NCBI GenBank assembly: GCA_963281155.1 | Contig: CAUJLY010000003.1 | Coordinates: 4,526,001-4,590,000, forward strand | Reading direction: 5' to 3' | Length of the DNA: 64,000 bases | Origin: Rhabditophanes sp. KR3021 | Lineage: Eukaryota; Nematoda; Chromadorea; Rhabditida; Alloionematidae | Shown: one piece after another, positions 37,312 to 51,165 of the stretch | Layout of the letters: the number at the start of each line of letters is the position of its first letter | How positions within the stretch are numbered: position 1 is the first letter of the stretch | Notes under the pieces: generated by a model | What the model saw: the letters and a program-made list of their open reading frames with translations, nothing else | Databases searched by the model: none | Told to the model about the DNA's origin: nothing | Translations under genes and position numbers: made by a program

Positions 37312-38007
37312 GTAAACCAAAATCTTTTTTGATAAAAAGATATGTTTCATTATTTATAAAGATTGTTATTACAATTTTGAATGTTTGTGTGTAACGTTTT
37401 TTTATATTTTGCCGATTGTGCATATAAACAAAGCATCACAAAATGTATGTTCAGTTTCTTGAGAATGTAGAACACATTTTTTTTATTCAACTAGTACGCA
37501 AAACGTGATCTTTATTTTGTGTGTAATGAACATTCAGAGCGTGATGATAGTCGGGATGAAACTGATTGTGACGGAAATAAGTCTGGAGTAAGTTATTCTA
37601 CAGCAACGAGAATTTTGGACGAGTTTAAGGAAAATATACTTCCTTTTCTAAAGGATAGACTTACAAGGCCAAAAAGAATAAGTCAATCGCAAAAGCTAAT
37701 TTATTTAATGCAAGAATTGCGTTTTATGATAATCTTTTTTATTGAAAGGGAATGGAAATTGTTATTAAACACATTGCTGCCATTTAAGACACCTACAAAC
37801 TCATTAAACCCTAGCTTTAGAAAGTTCTTACTATTATTGACTGAAAACAATGCACAAAACATTTATCTTGGAGCTCTCACCAATGAAGAAAAGCATGATA
37901 CATTTCTGGAACGTATAAGCACAATATGTGGAATAAAAGAAAAAATTCGAAATGCACAGGTTATTTCGCCACAAGTATCCGTGCAGAAAGTGGATTTAAT
38001 ATTGTAG
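37312..38007 (+). CDS. Unrecognised protein, probably two exons
   Basis: The clear part is 37495..38007, open from an acceptor-like TTCAACTAG at 37494: a charged start (NEHSERDDSRDETDCDG), then YSTATRILDEFKENILPFLK and a Leu-rich helical region to SVQKVDLIL. No ATG sits at its beginning, so an upstream exon is likely. A frame open for about 42 codons ends at 37442 in NKASQN just before a consensus GTATGT; joining it across a 50-nt intron is in phase. The true start was not found. I do not recognise the family. Confidence 0.45.
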
Positions 38008-38418
38008 GGTTGTACGTAATGTGTAGAAATAGTCTTTCAACTAACAGCATTACTTATTTGCTATGTTTAAGGAATTAAATAATTTGTTAGTCTTTGCTTA
38101 ATTTACATCTTTTTTGCTTAATACAGTTAATTTGTTTTTATCGTCTTTTGTTGTTACTATTTCATTGTTTATATGTGTTTATAATAAGTTATATTAGGAA
38201 AAAGACAGTATACAAGGATTTTTTTAAATCAGTTAACCGATTTATTTCGAAGAATGTTCATGTTTTTACTTTTGTATAGAATACTTTCTAATTAGCTCTT
38301 TTTGAATCAATTAAGTAGCTACATTTGTACATGATTTTATTAAAAAATAGATAAACAGACAAATAAGTACTGGAGCGGGTTTATAAAATTAACAACAAAT
38401 TTATTGAATTGTTAAATT
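38008..38418. other. Convergent 3' region
   Basis: AT-rich sequence between the unrecognised + strand ORF and the HSF stop on the minus strand. No gene seen. Confidence 0.4.
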
Positions 38419-40254
38419 CTAGATAGAATTATAATTATCATAAGCAGTGTCCTCAGTATCCCATAATTCTGCGATGCATCCTCTGACATTATTAATTGAC
38501 TCATCTACTCCATCGAAACTTTGTGTGAACTCATTTAGATGATTTTGGCGTTCTTCAGTCAACCCAAATGGGTTCTTTTCGTCAAGAGGAGAATCAGGAT
38601 GTATACTTGATTGTTGTGCATCTACTAGATATTCAGACAAATCATCCGGAAGGATTGTATTATTAAGAGGTGGGTTGGAATAACTTCCAATTTGTTGAGT
38701 ATCATAATTATTTTTCATGCCAATGTTGACGGGTTGGTGCTGTTGCATTTGCTGGATATTGTCAAATTGTGGATTACATTGCATGTTGTTTTCATAATGT
38801 ATCTGTTGATTTGATACAATAGACTGTTGTGGTACATTTATCATTCCATTATTTTGAACATTTCTGTATATCCTTTGTGGTTGGGATGAAACCATTCGAT
38901 TGGGATTGGCCATTATCATTTGATTGTTTCTGATGGGGCGAACTGATTGAAGAGACCTTTGGACTGTATTCTGAATGTTTTGTTTTTGCTTGAATCTTGG
39001 GGGTGGTAATAAGGGTTCATCGTATAAGCCATCATCCATAAGTGCTTCCTGAAGAATATCGTTTTCAGTAATATCGGAGATGATTGGACCATCTTCGTCT
39101 TCATCCCCATAGTCTTCATCGTCGTAAATGCGTTCATTTGGGTCCAAGTTTCTTTCCAAACCATTGATAATAGCATTTAGAGCACGATTAGCATTATACT
39201 CATCCGAATTTTGTTGGTTTATTCTATTGTTTCTGGGCATGATTGGTAATCTTGATCCTCTTGGCTTTTTGGCATCTATTTCATCGATAGCCAGCATATG
39301 TCTTTTGCCTAATCTCTTGGGTTGATTCGAACTTCTTCCCAAAATACTGATTACGCCGCACAATTTTTTAATGACGCTTTGTTGAATTCTATGTTTATTG
39401 CGGAAGCAATCAATTTCTTTCCAAACTTCATCATTAGACGTCGTCAACTCCTGCAACTTTCGCTCTGTCTGTGTTTGTCGCTCTCTTAATATTTTTATCT
39501 CATCGAGCAGATGTTTTATGTCACCATAAGGTTCTTGCTTTGGAATAAGATTTTGAATAGCAAATTGAGTGCTGTGATTGGGGTTTATTTTAGCTACTGA
39601 TTGTTTTCTGACAATTCTTCTTAGCAAATGGGATTGACCTCTCTTGAAGTAAGGATGTGAAAATTCAAGATGATCAGCAGCGGTCTGACATCCAACTAAA
39701 CTAGTCTTGTCAATAGCTGTATTTTTCTTAAATCCATACATATTCAACTGACGAATGAAGCTTTGCAAATTGTTGTGTTTAAAATGATTGGGTAGCACGT
39801 CTCTACCAAATTCGTCTGGTCTTTTGATGTGAAAGCTTGATCCTGACTAAAAAGAAATCAATCGTTAAAAAGACCAAACTATTACACTTAAATCAAATTA
39901 ACAATACAAACAATTATTATTAAAAAAACTACTATGGTTGTGAACAATCAGTATTAACACTCATTTTTAAGCAATAAACTACAATGACCATGTCAAATTA
40001 ATGTTGACAATCGGTATTGATAAATTTTAGGCAATAAACTGCAGTGTTAAAGTATGAGTATCGCTAATTTGTGTTATCATTTAGTAACTTACCCTGTCCC
40101 ATTCGATTTTTTGATCCAAATCAGGATCGTTTACAATTCTCCACAATTTTCTCACAAATAGTGATTCCCTTTCGTCTTCCGTTTCCGCTTTAGCTAATTG
40201 AGTTTGATTGTTTGGTATAGCAAGAGCTCTGTTTGCATCAAAATGGTTTGACAT
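38419..40254 (-). CDS. HSF1: Heat shock transcription factor (HSF family)
   Basis: Trimeric activator binding nGAAn repeats (heat-shock elements). Two exons, 40254..40093 and 39846..38419 with a 246-nt intron, give 529 aa. The DNA-binding domain spans about residues 30-135: FVRKLWRIVNDPDLDQKIEW, the splice in DR/SGSSFHI, and the recognition helix FKHNNLQSFIRQLNMYGFKK, which is the HSF hallmark. HR-A/B, the trimerising coiled coil, follows at about 165-215 (IKHLLDEIKILRERQTQTER). The rest is Asn/Gln-rich and acidic, as in activation regions (EDYGDEDEDGPIISDITEN). Assignment to HSF1 rather than another paralogue is tentative; most invertebrates have one. p23 lies 15 kb away. Confidence 0.92.
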
Positions 40255-43200
40255 GATATCACAATTACAAATGTATCAGTTTAAGGACAATTATTGATGC
40301 CAATTAGCTTTAAAGTTATTATGAAATATAAAAATTGAAATATATGTTTATAAACAAAGAACTCCTATGATAAGTAAAAAAGACGCGATCCAAAAAAGTA
40401 TCGTGCTAAGAATTGGTGTATGCTAGTGTGTTGTGTTGCTAGAAGTGAAAGTTAAATATAGAGAAAAAGATCATTGTTTACCAGACAAAAGATGGAGGCG
40501 AAGGCTTTCCTGTTGATGAGATACTTTATTTAAACTTGATAGTATCAACGAATGTAGGTAAAAAGATACTCTCAATTATCACTGATAACGATATAATTAA
40601 TTCAATTTAAAAATGATTAATCATCACTATCCACTATTCAGCATTAAGTATTATCTGTAAATTTGAAATTAAGAAACACATATAACCACATACAAACGCA
40701 CATAAACACTTATTATGTACATATTATTGGCTCTTATAGATTCAGATAAGCATTACTAGTGCTTACAAATTCATATTTTCATTTCTTATTCAAAATAAAC
40801 GATATTCCGTGATGGGGGTTCATTAAATATTTACATCAAAACTGATTTCAATGCATTAAATTTGAACAATAAACTTTGGTTAAATCGAACAAAAATGATT
40901 AAACCAAAATAAAGCAAATAAAATAAAAGAAATATACACTGAATCAAGAGAATATACTTATCTTCATAAACTAAATAAAAACAAATGGCATGGATTATTA
41001 TTTGAATGGTTTTGTGTTTAAGACATTAATAACAAAACGGAATCATAGTTTTGAATACAGAATAAAAATATACTTAAATGCAATCATAATCCATTGACTT
41101 CATTTAAAATATTATATTAACTTAAAATCTTTTCTTCATTTGATTTTTAGTTTGATTTAAAATGTTACATGATTTAAATTGTGCAATATCGGTTTGATTT
41201 AAATTATTAGTTTGATTTAAGGTATTTATTTGATTTAAAATCATAATTCCATTCACATTTATTATTAACTTTCAAATGTACGGTGCACAATATTTCGTTT
41301 TTAAATTTTATTTATGTCTAGTTGTAAGCTGGTCATGCTTTGCAACATTGTCAATTCAATTAAATAAATAAAAATAAATAACGACGCACCCTAATTCTTT
41401 CTCCATTCACTAATTTACAGCATAATTCATATTCACAACAATTTCTTGCTTTGCTTGCCCCATCTACAGCTTCTGTCTTAATTAAAAAGACATTTTTCTG
41501 TTACATCAATTTGACATCAATTTCCGATTGATATGTCGTATATAGTCAAAGAAACGAATTTATAAATGAAGATACAAATGAATGTATGTGTAAATGAATA
41601 TATACTTTTATTCCTTCCATCCATCATAATATTAGTGGTTAGGTATGTTTAAGGCTTGCCTAGTCAGTTATTTGGTGTTAACAAATATATAAAGTTGCTT
41701 CATTTATTTGATTAAGATGATCAGACAAAAATATATTTGTGTATACAATATAATCATATACAATATCTTGTAATGGATTTGGGCGTATTAATTTATACAT
41801 ATTTGTATATAATATAAACTTTTGTTTTGTAATTATTAATAAATTATTCGGGAAAGGTTATCAAGTCTTTGGCATTGCAACTCCTTATCAGTTGGATCTT
41901 TACTGCGGTTGCCAACAAAATTTATTAATCTTCATTGACCGTGATTTGAGTTGACTTCATTGGATTTAGTCGTATTTTATCACATTTATCTTGAGACTGT
42001 CATCAAGACATTTTGTACATAAATACTATACACAATATCAATCCCCAAAAGTATCAAAAGAAGGCCTTTGCCACAATTTTGTTTTGTGCGAAAGAGATAT
42101 CTCATTTATTAAGATATTTATACATGTTCATTAAACAAAAATAAGGTGATAAGTTAGAACGGTTTCGCCTCGCACAGGCCTATTCTTGTTTCGCTCAACC
42201 ATCTTGTATAACTTGCCACCCATGTATTATCATGTACATATTATGAAGAGATATATCATGATAGTGTAAGACACAAATACATTTACAATTCACATCTTCA
42301 TAATATATTACACCAATCTTATTATCATTAGATCGTAACATATCATGAATAATATCTTGTTCATACCTTTTGATGTCAGATTCTCATTTTAATTCAGCCA
42401 ATTAAACAATATATTACAACATCTTACAATATTATGCACATATAAATAAATATATTCATATGAGATAAATCTTTATTTCATTATAATCACGCATCAACAT
42501 ATTAAGCTTTATTATCCAACTTATCGTTAAATTTCTTGCAAAAACCTTTCCGAAGACCTTGCATCATTTAATTTTACCTATTGTTTGTTGTGATGTTTCC
42601 TTTTTAATCGTAAAATAGCTTTTACCACTCCTTTATAAATAATAAGTCTAAATTAGAAAGCTTAAACAAAACAGTAGCACCCTATCAAATTGTTGCGCAG
42701 GTTTCGGCGTTGTTCAAAGGATTTGCAGATGTAATGAATTATAACGTATACACATTTATTTTATATATATTCTTTTTCTAAACTTAATATCCCATCTTAA
42801 ATTGACGATTTTGTTGGGATGGCGGAAGCTTTAGTCTATCAACAAGATTGCGGATATTTGTTCATTTTTATGTCTATCCTCTATTTTTTAGATCGCCTCT
42901 AAACTTTGAATTTGTTTTTTAAAGTCAATTTAGTAATGCTAATAAAAGCCTGTTTTTCCTACTTACAGATCATACAGCTATTCATATACTAAGACGACCA
43001 AAGAAGGATTGAATTGGTGAATTACTGAATTGCTAAATTGATCTCGAAAAGTGTTTTATATGAGTCAAAACAACAGTTATCTTGAAGACGAGAACAAAGC
43101 TGGGAGATTAGGGAAGCTTATGACAAAATCACTTGAAGCACAAAAACTGTCATTTTAAAACAATTCAAAAAGAGAGTGATTGGAGTTGAAATACCATTTT

Positions 43201-43308
43201 GAAGTTTATTTTACTTTGTTTGGTGTGAAAACAATTTATATGAACAATTAGTTTGTTTTCGTTATTGGATTCCTAAATACTAAAGGAAATAAAGAAAATA
43301 GAATAAAG
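40255..43308. other. Intergenic, 3 kb, no gene recognised
   Basis: AT-rich throughout, with no open frame of 60 codons or more on either strand. It contains the TTTGATTTAAA repeat cluster (41145-41245). It includes the HSF promoter on one side and the region upstream of the ARHGAP20-like first exon on the other. Confidence 0.5.
41145..41245 (+). repeat. Cluster of TTTGATTTAAA-type repeats
   Basis: GTTTGATTTAAA or a near variant occurs five times or more in about 100 bp (TTTGATTTAAAATG, ATGATTTAAATT, GGTTTGATTTAAATT, AGTTTGATTTAAGG, TATTTGATTTAAAATC). Spacing is irregular. It may be slippage or a homeodomain-like site cluster; only the repetition itself is certain. Confidence 0.6.
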
Positions 43309-46300
43309 ATGGGAAGTCGACGAAGATCGTTGTCGGCCTCACGCACTCTTGATCAGACTGTCAATTTTGTGGGGAGAATTGGCGCCAGTCTTCGGCTACC
43401 TTCAAGAAAACGAAATCCTACCAAGGTTAGTTAATTAAAACAATATAAATCACGCTCTACCTAACTCCCGTCTAGTACATCTAAACATTACTTAGGTATG
43501 TGGCAATGTGAAGAAATTAAACTTAATCAATTTGAACCTTGTGTGTTTAAATAATAATTGACGATCTTTGAATAGAATTTCAGTAGTTCTGAGAATTGCC
43601 ATTTATCCTTGTTTTTAAATTTACTAAATTATTTATTTTTTAATTAAGAATTTTGCTGTTGTTTATGTTAAATTATAGATAGGGACTTTAGTAGATGTAT
43701 TTACTTTTGATTAGGCTAAAAATTAATAATTTCCTATTTATTATAAACTAACGCATAAAAACATCAGTTAGAGTTGATCATTTATTTTTAATTATTGCGA
43801 AAATAAAAAATGTGCTATTACTAATTTCGCTTTAATCATTAGTAAGAATGGGTGATTTGGTTGTAATTGTTGGTAAGAGTTGGTGATTTGCTTTTGATGA
43901 TTGTTAATACACCCTTAATTATGCATCCAAATTATTAGAGCCAGTTTTTGTAAAACTTCCTTTAGGAACTTCATTTTAATTGTTTGGTTTGTGGTTGTTT
44001 ATTCATTTATTATGTAGTAGATGATTTTGTAAAAAGAAAAGAACCCCTAGGTTTTGGGCAACAGACCAGTTTGAGCTTACAAGCCAAATGATGCGTAGAT
44101 ACGATTGTTTTGTTGTCTTAAATCAAGATAATTACAAATAAACGGTGAGGTCTCAACATTCAAATATATTTTAATATTTGGGGTAATATATTTGCTATAC
44201 ATGAAATATATTAGCACTTATTGTACTTGATGAAGGGTCTCCTAAAAAAGAGTAAATTGACTATTACCACCTTCCAAGATGACCGAGACTGGTATTATGT
44301 CTGTTATGTTAAAACATCTCCCCTTGCAGATACGCGATTGTTAATGTGCATCGAAAAAGATAACAAACACATTCCGATATATAAATTTCATGTATGAGGG
44401 AGGACGATTGGGGTTGAAGTCAGAACGCTCGAAGTGGGACGAAGACAATAAGTGGGGAGCGCAACAGTAACTGTTTAAATCGAGGTTTTTCATTCACTTA
44501 ATAACAAATGACAAGGATAACACATTATTTTGAGGTACAGTCGTCAATATAGTAGTATTATATTAAGTATCAAAATATGTTCTTTATCTAGTACCCATCA
44601 TCATTCACATTATTCATATTACTCATTTTCCTTTTCAACTTGTATTAACACTTAATTTCATTAACTTCAAACTATTTTTTTCAATTCACTTAACTTTCAT
44701 CCAATTTATTCAAATTCCATTGCATTTTTTATATATATTTTATTTACACCATGTCATTCATTTAATTGAAATTTCAATAAATTAAAAGAAGCACTAAACA
44801 GATGTTACCCTCTTTCACACTACTTCAACCATATTTGTATTTGTATATTTACACAAAAACATTTACAACTTTTTTGTCTTATCATAAATAATTTACAACT
44901 TTCTCTGTCCAAAAAAAGATGCCCACTCATTTGATGTTATCAGAAAGGAAAAAATTAATCACTTCGATCGATGTGACTCAGTATGCATGTGTAGATATAG
45001 ATTTGTGCATATATTGCACCTGCGAAGTTAGATACTCTCCTTCAAAAGAATAAATATATAGAAATAATTATCCACAACAATTTTGCCTCTCTATTTATTT
45101 ATACGTGATCATATTTGCACACACTTTCTCGCTATCAAGCAATTTAATGTCATTTATACTTATTCTTCCTTACATCCATTTTTTATGAGATCAAACACAC
45201 CACATTACATTCTAGGTTAATATCAAATAATGCATATTATTTTTGAACCTTATCCAAATCTCTTTGCCGCCATCTTAAATAAATGTATTAATATCCATTC
45301 TCATCATCTACACTTATTCAAAACTTTTGTATACTTAATATGGTGTGGATGTGTGTACATAAATAAATACGTGCATATGCCATCAATCACAGCAAATTTC
45401 CTTCTCCTCCCCATTACATCATCAGCTGATAATATATGTGAATTTATGTGAATATATGTATTTTTTGCACTCCACTGATCTCTCCTTTTTCAAGAGCTCA
45501 AATTTATACAATTTTCACCCACATTGCGATAACATTTAGGTTGGCAAACATTTATACAATTAAATTGAGTGCTTCCTCAAATATGGAGTACCTCATTTTT
45601 TGTTCCTGATCAAGACAAACCCCATCTTTACTTCCTAGTAGCATACACTTTCTGAACGTCGTCATTCCATCTACCAGTAGTACCATTTAACTTAAACAAT
45701 ATAAATGATATTTTTGACTCCAATATTTAACTGCGATATTTGACTGCAATGTATTTGACTTAAATATGTTCACCTTCAACTTATATTCTTGTGTTTTATA
45801 TATGTAAATACACACCGTCTACTCTGCATACTGCTCATACAATACTACTAAACTTTCCTTAATTCTTTCTTTTTTACTGTTGAAAAGGCAATACCATTGA
45901 TGGTAAAGGTCAGATGACAAGAAGTGTATTGGCATGTGCCGCGACCGGTCAAATTACTCATAGACGTCTTGTCTCATACCAAAGAACATCTTAAACAAAT
46001 GCATATATTTGTTTTTATTCTACCCAACAACTGTTCCACATTTTTTACCCTTAAATTGCATAATAGCTTAAATGTATGTGGGAAAAGTAGATTATAATGT
46101 TATAGCCTCATTAATATTGATATACTAAACGTAATAATAATAATATTAAGTAATTGGTTACCTTTTTAGAACGCTCTCCAACAAAACCAATTAGAAGTAC
46201 AGGCACGTCTCGAACAGTTGCAGCAATTAGATTTTACTAATAATTATAACAACGCCAACTACACCTATTCTGAACCTTCTGATTGCCTGTCTCCTGCTGC

Positions 46301-49300
46301 TCAAAAAAGATTATTGCATCAACATTTGGCTGGACAAAATAACAATAATAATAGTACCTACTCTACTCATAAAAAGTCCCCATTAATTGGCGAACCTTCT
46401 ATTTGCTCTGTTTCATCCCCACTATTAATTAGGTGTGGAGATCAGTCAAATAGTCACTCATATTCACCGGCACCAACTTCTGCCAATTTTGCATCTATTT
46501 ACACCAACTCACCAAACGGTAGAGAATCAATATCAGGTTGTGAATACTATCGTGGCGAATCTTTAAATGCTATGAGGCGTCGCTATATTAAGGAAGGAGC
46601 TGCACAGCTCACATCAATTTCAGATTTATTGACTCATCACCGTTATCTATTTTTGTTTAATGATCTTCTATTAGTGTCTAAACAAAAGGGAGAAAATAGT
46701 TATAAGCTGAAAGAGAAGGTAGCGATTGAAAAGATATGGTTATCATCAATCACATCATGCAACAATTCTTTCTTGATAGGGTACCCGGGATCTCATTCAA
46801 TATCCAATTACGTTGCACACTTCAACTCCGAAAAGGAAAAGACCGAGTGGTTTGAGGTGTTGCATCAACATATTGAAAGGAAAAGGAACAATAAGAGTAC
46901 AACTATATCGGTAGCTGTTAAAATCGAAGGAAGACAGCAAATCATTCGAAAAGAAATCGTAAACGGTACTTCATCAACTGAGATTGTGGCGCAATTGGTT
47001 AAAGAATTAGATTTACCAGGTAATTTTAAATTTTATTATTAAAAATTCACTTAAAATATGTGGAAAACAATATTAGTATCTCATAATGAGTAATATGCAC
47101 TAAATTTGATCATAATATACACATTAATAGCCTGAGCTAGCATTCAAATTTGAAATTACATAGACTTGGAGAACTGTCTGTAAACTTAACGCTAAGTAAA
47201 ATATAAATAATAAGCATTGAGCTAATACAAAACTAGTAAAGTAATAAAGTGTTAATCTAAAATTTGTATTACCGTTACAGTTGGAACAAATTATGAGCTA
47301 GGATTTGAAAGCCATGCCAGCGGAATCACAATCTTCAACGGAATAGAAACGGTTTATTGTGTGTTAATGGATTTAGCCTCAAAGTGTGGTAATCAACTAT
47401 CTGAATCGCAATTAGCTCATTTGGATGTTTGCCCGTTAATTAGCTGTAGATTGGTTTTGAGATTGGCATCAACAACTAGATCATCAACTGCTTCCTATCT
47501 TAAAACACAATTAAGAAAAGTGTTATCACGTCCAGAATCTAAGCGATTGTTTGGGAAGGAATTAGAAGGCTCAATGCCACCTCAACCTGTTTTAACAATG
47601 ATTGATCACTTAATGTTACATGGAATCGAGACTGAGGGTATTTTTCGGAAGTCACCCAAAATGGGAACAGTCACACAATTGAAAGCTCAACTTGATTCGG
47701 GGCAAGTTCCCGATTTTACCCAGTATTCAGTCCATTGTTCGGCATCCCTGTTAAAGGAGTACATACGATCAATTCCAGGTTAGTAGTTTTTACAAAAGTC
47801 AACCAGATGTAAAAAATATATTTATTAGAGGATTAAACATAAGTGTGACTAATATTTCGTGTTAATAACATCTTTGAGTGTAAAAACTTTTCAATCAATT
47901 TAGCATTAGCAGGAGAAAGCATGTGAACATCGTCGGTGGCACATTTGCCATGATCTACGTTTGTTACTAAATAACTCCCAGTTGATCAAAGCGTGGTTGC
48001 GCTTCTTTCTCCGACAAATAACTTGGAGCTAACAACATTTCTTCTCCTAACTATTCCATCCTCAGCTTTCTTTGAACAATAATCTCCTCTTTTTTCTGAA
48101 GTGTTTCTTTAAATTTTTCAAGCTTCCGACCTTTTCAAATTCTTTCTCAATTGGTTTCATATACATAGCTACTTTTCTTCTTCGCACAATTGTATATGTT
48201 CATCGTATATTGACTGTTGTTTGATGGAGTTGAGGATTAACTACAAACTAATTAAAATATAAATGTCAATATTATTTGCCATTTTGTTCCGCACCAAAAG
48301 TAATCGCTGTCCAGGGCATCATTGAGGTATCATTAGTTGCTGTTGGTTGGAGCTCAGGATTGACTAGAAATGGATTAAAATATAAACAACGTCACTACTT
48401 ACCGTTTTCTCTTTTTCAAAACAAATAGCTCCTGTAATCACTTCTGGTTTCACTCCTGTTGCTTCATAAGATGCCTCTTCGGCGTTTCTTTCCATCTTTT
48501 CCTATTATTCTTAGCAAATAAAAAACCAGTAGGTTAGATGTTGTTTAACTAAAATAATATAATTAATATAGATTACCAACATAAATAATAAGAAGACAAA
48601 CACGTATTAGCACCTTTAAAATAAGAATGAGAGGGCAAAACACCTCTGAGGCATGTAATACGCTCATTTTGAAGTAACATTATCTTAACCAGAGTCATTG
48701 GCATAAAGCAGCTTTGGTGGCTTACATTGTTAACACTACAAAAATACACATAGCAAAATTGATAATAAACATAAATTAAATTGCCAAAATAATGTTTAAA
48801 CTAATTTCAGGAAATCTGTTGTTAAGTGGGAACTACCATTTGTGGGTTGAAATCGTAGCCGAAAAAAACGAAGAAAAGAAGATGAATAATTGTAGGGCAT
48901 TGCTCAAACTACTACCCCCATCTCATTCAGTATTAATAAGATCTGTGATAAGATTACTGCGTCGTGTATCTGTTTACCCATCATCCAAAATGAATGTTGA
49001 GTCATTGGCTGTATGTATTGCACCTGGTTTGCTATGGAATGACGGCAAGTTAAAAGTTTCATTTGTATTTAATTTAAAAGTTGACTCGACGAAAAAGACT
49101 TCGTGGGAATAGCCAGTGTCTTTACCTTTTATATTATTTCATAAAGGGACATTAGCATTCAAGAAGTCTTGAAAGACTAATTTAGCTAAATAGTCGTTCG
49201 CTTCTGAAACATTAAAAAGACAACTTCAAAAAAAAGGATGGTATTTTTAGTGGTGCACTCATCCCTAAAGTAGCCAACAAAAACCTCAATCTTTTGAGGA

Positions 49301-50969
49301 AGTTCATCTAAATATTGCATACATACATCATTGTAAAAAATGAGATGTTGTCAAAGGTTGTGTAGTTGTTTGTATTTACCATATAGTATCTACTACAATT
49401 TTTACTTTAAATTACTAGATATCTGAATGAGTGATCGCACACTTATTTACAAAGAGTATGAGACATTTTCTTGAAGGACACTTTGATAAAATATGGTCGT
49501 TTAGTTGAATGTTTTGACGACTAATAATAAAAGAAGAAGACTCCTTCAGCAAAGTGTATTTAAAAAAGATTATAAACTGTGTCCTTGAATTGTTATACTT
49601 GAATAGGGGTGTTAAAAGCGAAAATATATATAAGAAATGTTTTATTGAAATACAATAAATGGTTCTTTGAAGTATGAGATTAGTTTGCATCGAATTAATT
49701 TTTGTACTTTTAGCCGATTCACTAGGTGCTGGGCAATATGTTCCCAAATTAGCAGAATACTTAATTAGAAATGCATTAGACTTATTCGACGATTTCACAG
49801 AAGATGGCCCATTATTGCCATATAAATTAGCTCAATCAACAGACTCAGGATTATCAGAAGATTCGGAAGCAAGAGGATCCGTTTCGCCCGACTCTTTATT
49901 ATTAGAATCACCTTTTTCAGATTCTAGTAGCCATTTGCCAGAATCTCCGACTAATATTCGCCACATTGAACAAATTGTTACAGTCAATTCAGATGGCATT
50001 GAAAACGACAGAACTCCAATTGTATCTAGAGAAAACTCTCAAACGACTAAGGATATTTCCCCAACAACGGCTTATCAATGGAGATCTCATATCAATAGAC
50101 ACGAACCTGCAACGATTCATTCCTCTCTCTCTATGAAGTCTTCCATTGCATCAAATGAAAACGGTAATTTATCGCCAAGAAATAATTATGAAAATGGAAT
50201 AAGATATGTAAATATTGCCCCTTGCAACTCATCCAGTTCCAGCTCAATCATATCTTCTCCGGAAGTTCAAAGCAAAACCTTTGGTGCAATTAACTATGTT
50301 AAGTATCAATCCAACGAACAAAAGCTTGAACCAAAGTATGAATCAAAGTTTGGCAGTGGAACATCCAAGTATCATAAAGACGTTAAACCTTCTTCATTTA
50401 TTCGTGATGTAAAAGATATGAGAGTAAGTGATGCCGTTAATCATAAGAAGAAAGAGTCCACCGACTCGACGAAAACTTTAACTGGACATTATTATCATTC
50501 TTCGTTGAATGGTGGTAAAGATGATGGGTATTCGTCCTCGTCAGTTTCTTCATACTCTATGGCAAATCAGAAGTCATTTGGTAGTAGACAAACTCAACCT
50601 CCGACCTCATTAAATTGGAAATCTTCCGTAAATAGAGCCACTTTTGGTGACAGCTCCAAATTAACTTCAAATCAACCTAAAGCCCAACTTGAAAGTGTAA
50701 AGAGCTGGAAACCCACTGCCACTCGATACAATACAAATTCGTCCGTTAGCCAGACTAGTGCTCCAATGCCAGTTGAACTTAAATCCATTACAGCACATAA
50801 ATCATTAAGAAGACCCTCTAGAGCTGCCCCGGAAATTCAATTATCACCATTAGAAGTAAATTGGAGTGTGACAAATCTCCGAAATGCATTCCAGACTAAT
50901 GATGCTAAACCAATGGCAATAGATACAATTTACGTTAGCAGAGACATGATGTCTACCATTAATTCATAA
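43309..50969 (+). CDS. ARHGAP20: ARHGAP20-like Rho GTPase-activating protein (PH, RA, RhoGAP)
   Basis: Exons 43309..43425, 46170..47019, 47281..47778, 48811..49044 and 49714..50969 join in phase to 984 aa. Order: a Ser/Asn-rich start; a PH domain at about 155-265 (RRRYIKEGAAQLTSISDLLT, HRYLFLFNDLLLVSKQKGEN); an RA domain at about 275-375; and RhoGAP at about 395-590 with the arginine finger in TEGIFRKSP, then KMNVESLAVCIAPGLLW. A Ser-rich tail of about 380 residues has no known domain. This PH-RA-GAP order is that of ARHGAP20, a Rap1-responsive RhoGAP. Intron 4 needs a GC donor (GACG/GCAAGT). The first exon (MGSRRRSLSASRTLD...) is less certain: it lies 2.7 kb upstream but matches in phase and ends at a good donor. 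Intron 3 holds an antisense relic. Confidence 0.85.
43426..46169 (+). other. Long first intron of the ARHGAP20-like gene, G-poor stretch
   Basis: 2.7 kb without a recognised gene. From about 44580 to 45880 the + strand is strikingly poor in G (many 60-base lines have one to five G) and rich in C, T and A, including ATT/CATT-type runs. A 21-nt in-phase segment between an AG and a GT at about 45889-45909 could be a microexon but is not supported further. Confidence 0.45.
47880..48525 (-). pseudogene. Coding-like fragments nested antisense in ARHGAP20 intron 3
   Basis: On the minus strand a block covering about 48500-48410 reads KMERNAEEASYEATGVKPEV and ITGAICFEKEKT up to a GTAAG donor-like site. 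After an acceptor-like TTTCTAG a second block (about 48370-48280) reads ELQPTATNDTSMMPWTAITF before a stop, and a third at about 48230-48060 is Lys-rich. Pieces are short and frames shift. Family uncertain. Confidence 0.3.
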
Positions 50970-51165
50970 TAATAAAATCTTCTATTTCATAAAAGTTAAG
51001 TATTAAATAATTTTTGTAAATTTCACTAATATAATAATAAAGACTTTCTTAGTTTGTCAAATTGGGTAATTTACTGAACTATTTTGTTTATTTAAAATGG
51101 CCTTTATAAAGCCTTTTCCTGAAGTGGCAATGCTTTTATTCAGAATAAATATATAAATGCAACAT

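Noticed and set aside
45889..45909. 21-nt phase-0 microexon between AG and GT in the ARHGAP20-like first intron
   Set aside because: Encodes only AIPLMVK, with no conserved counterpart; exon 1 joins exon 2 in phase without it.
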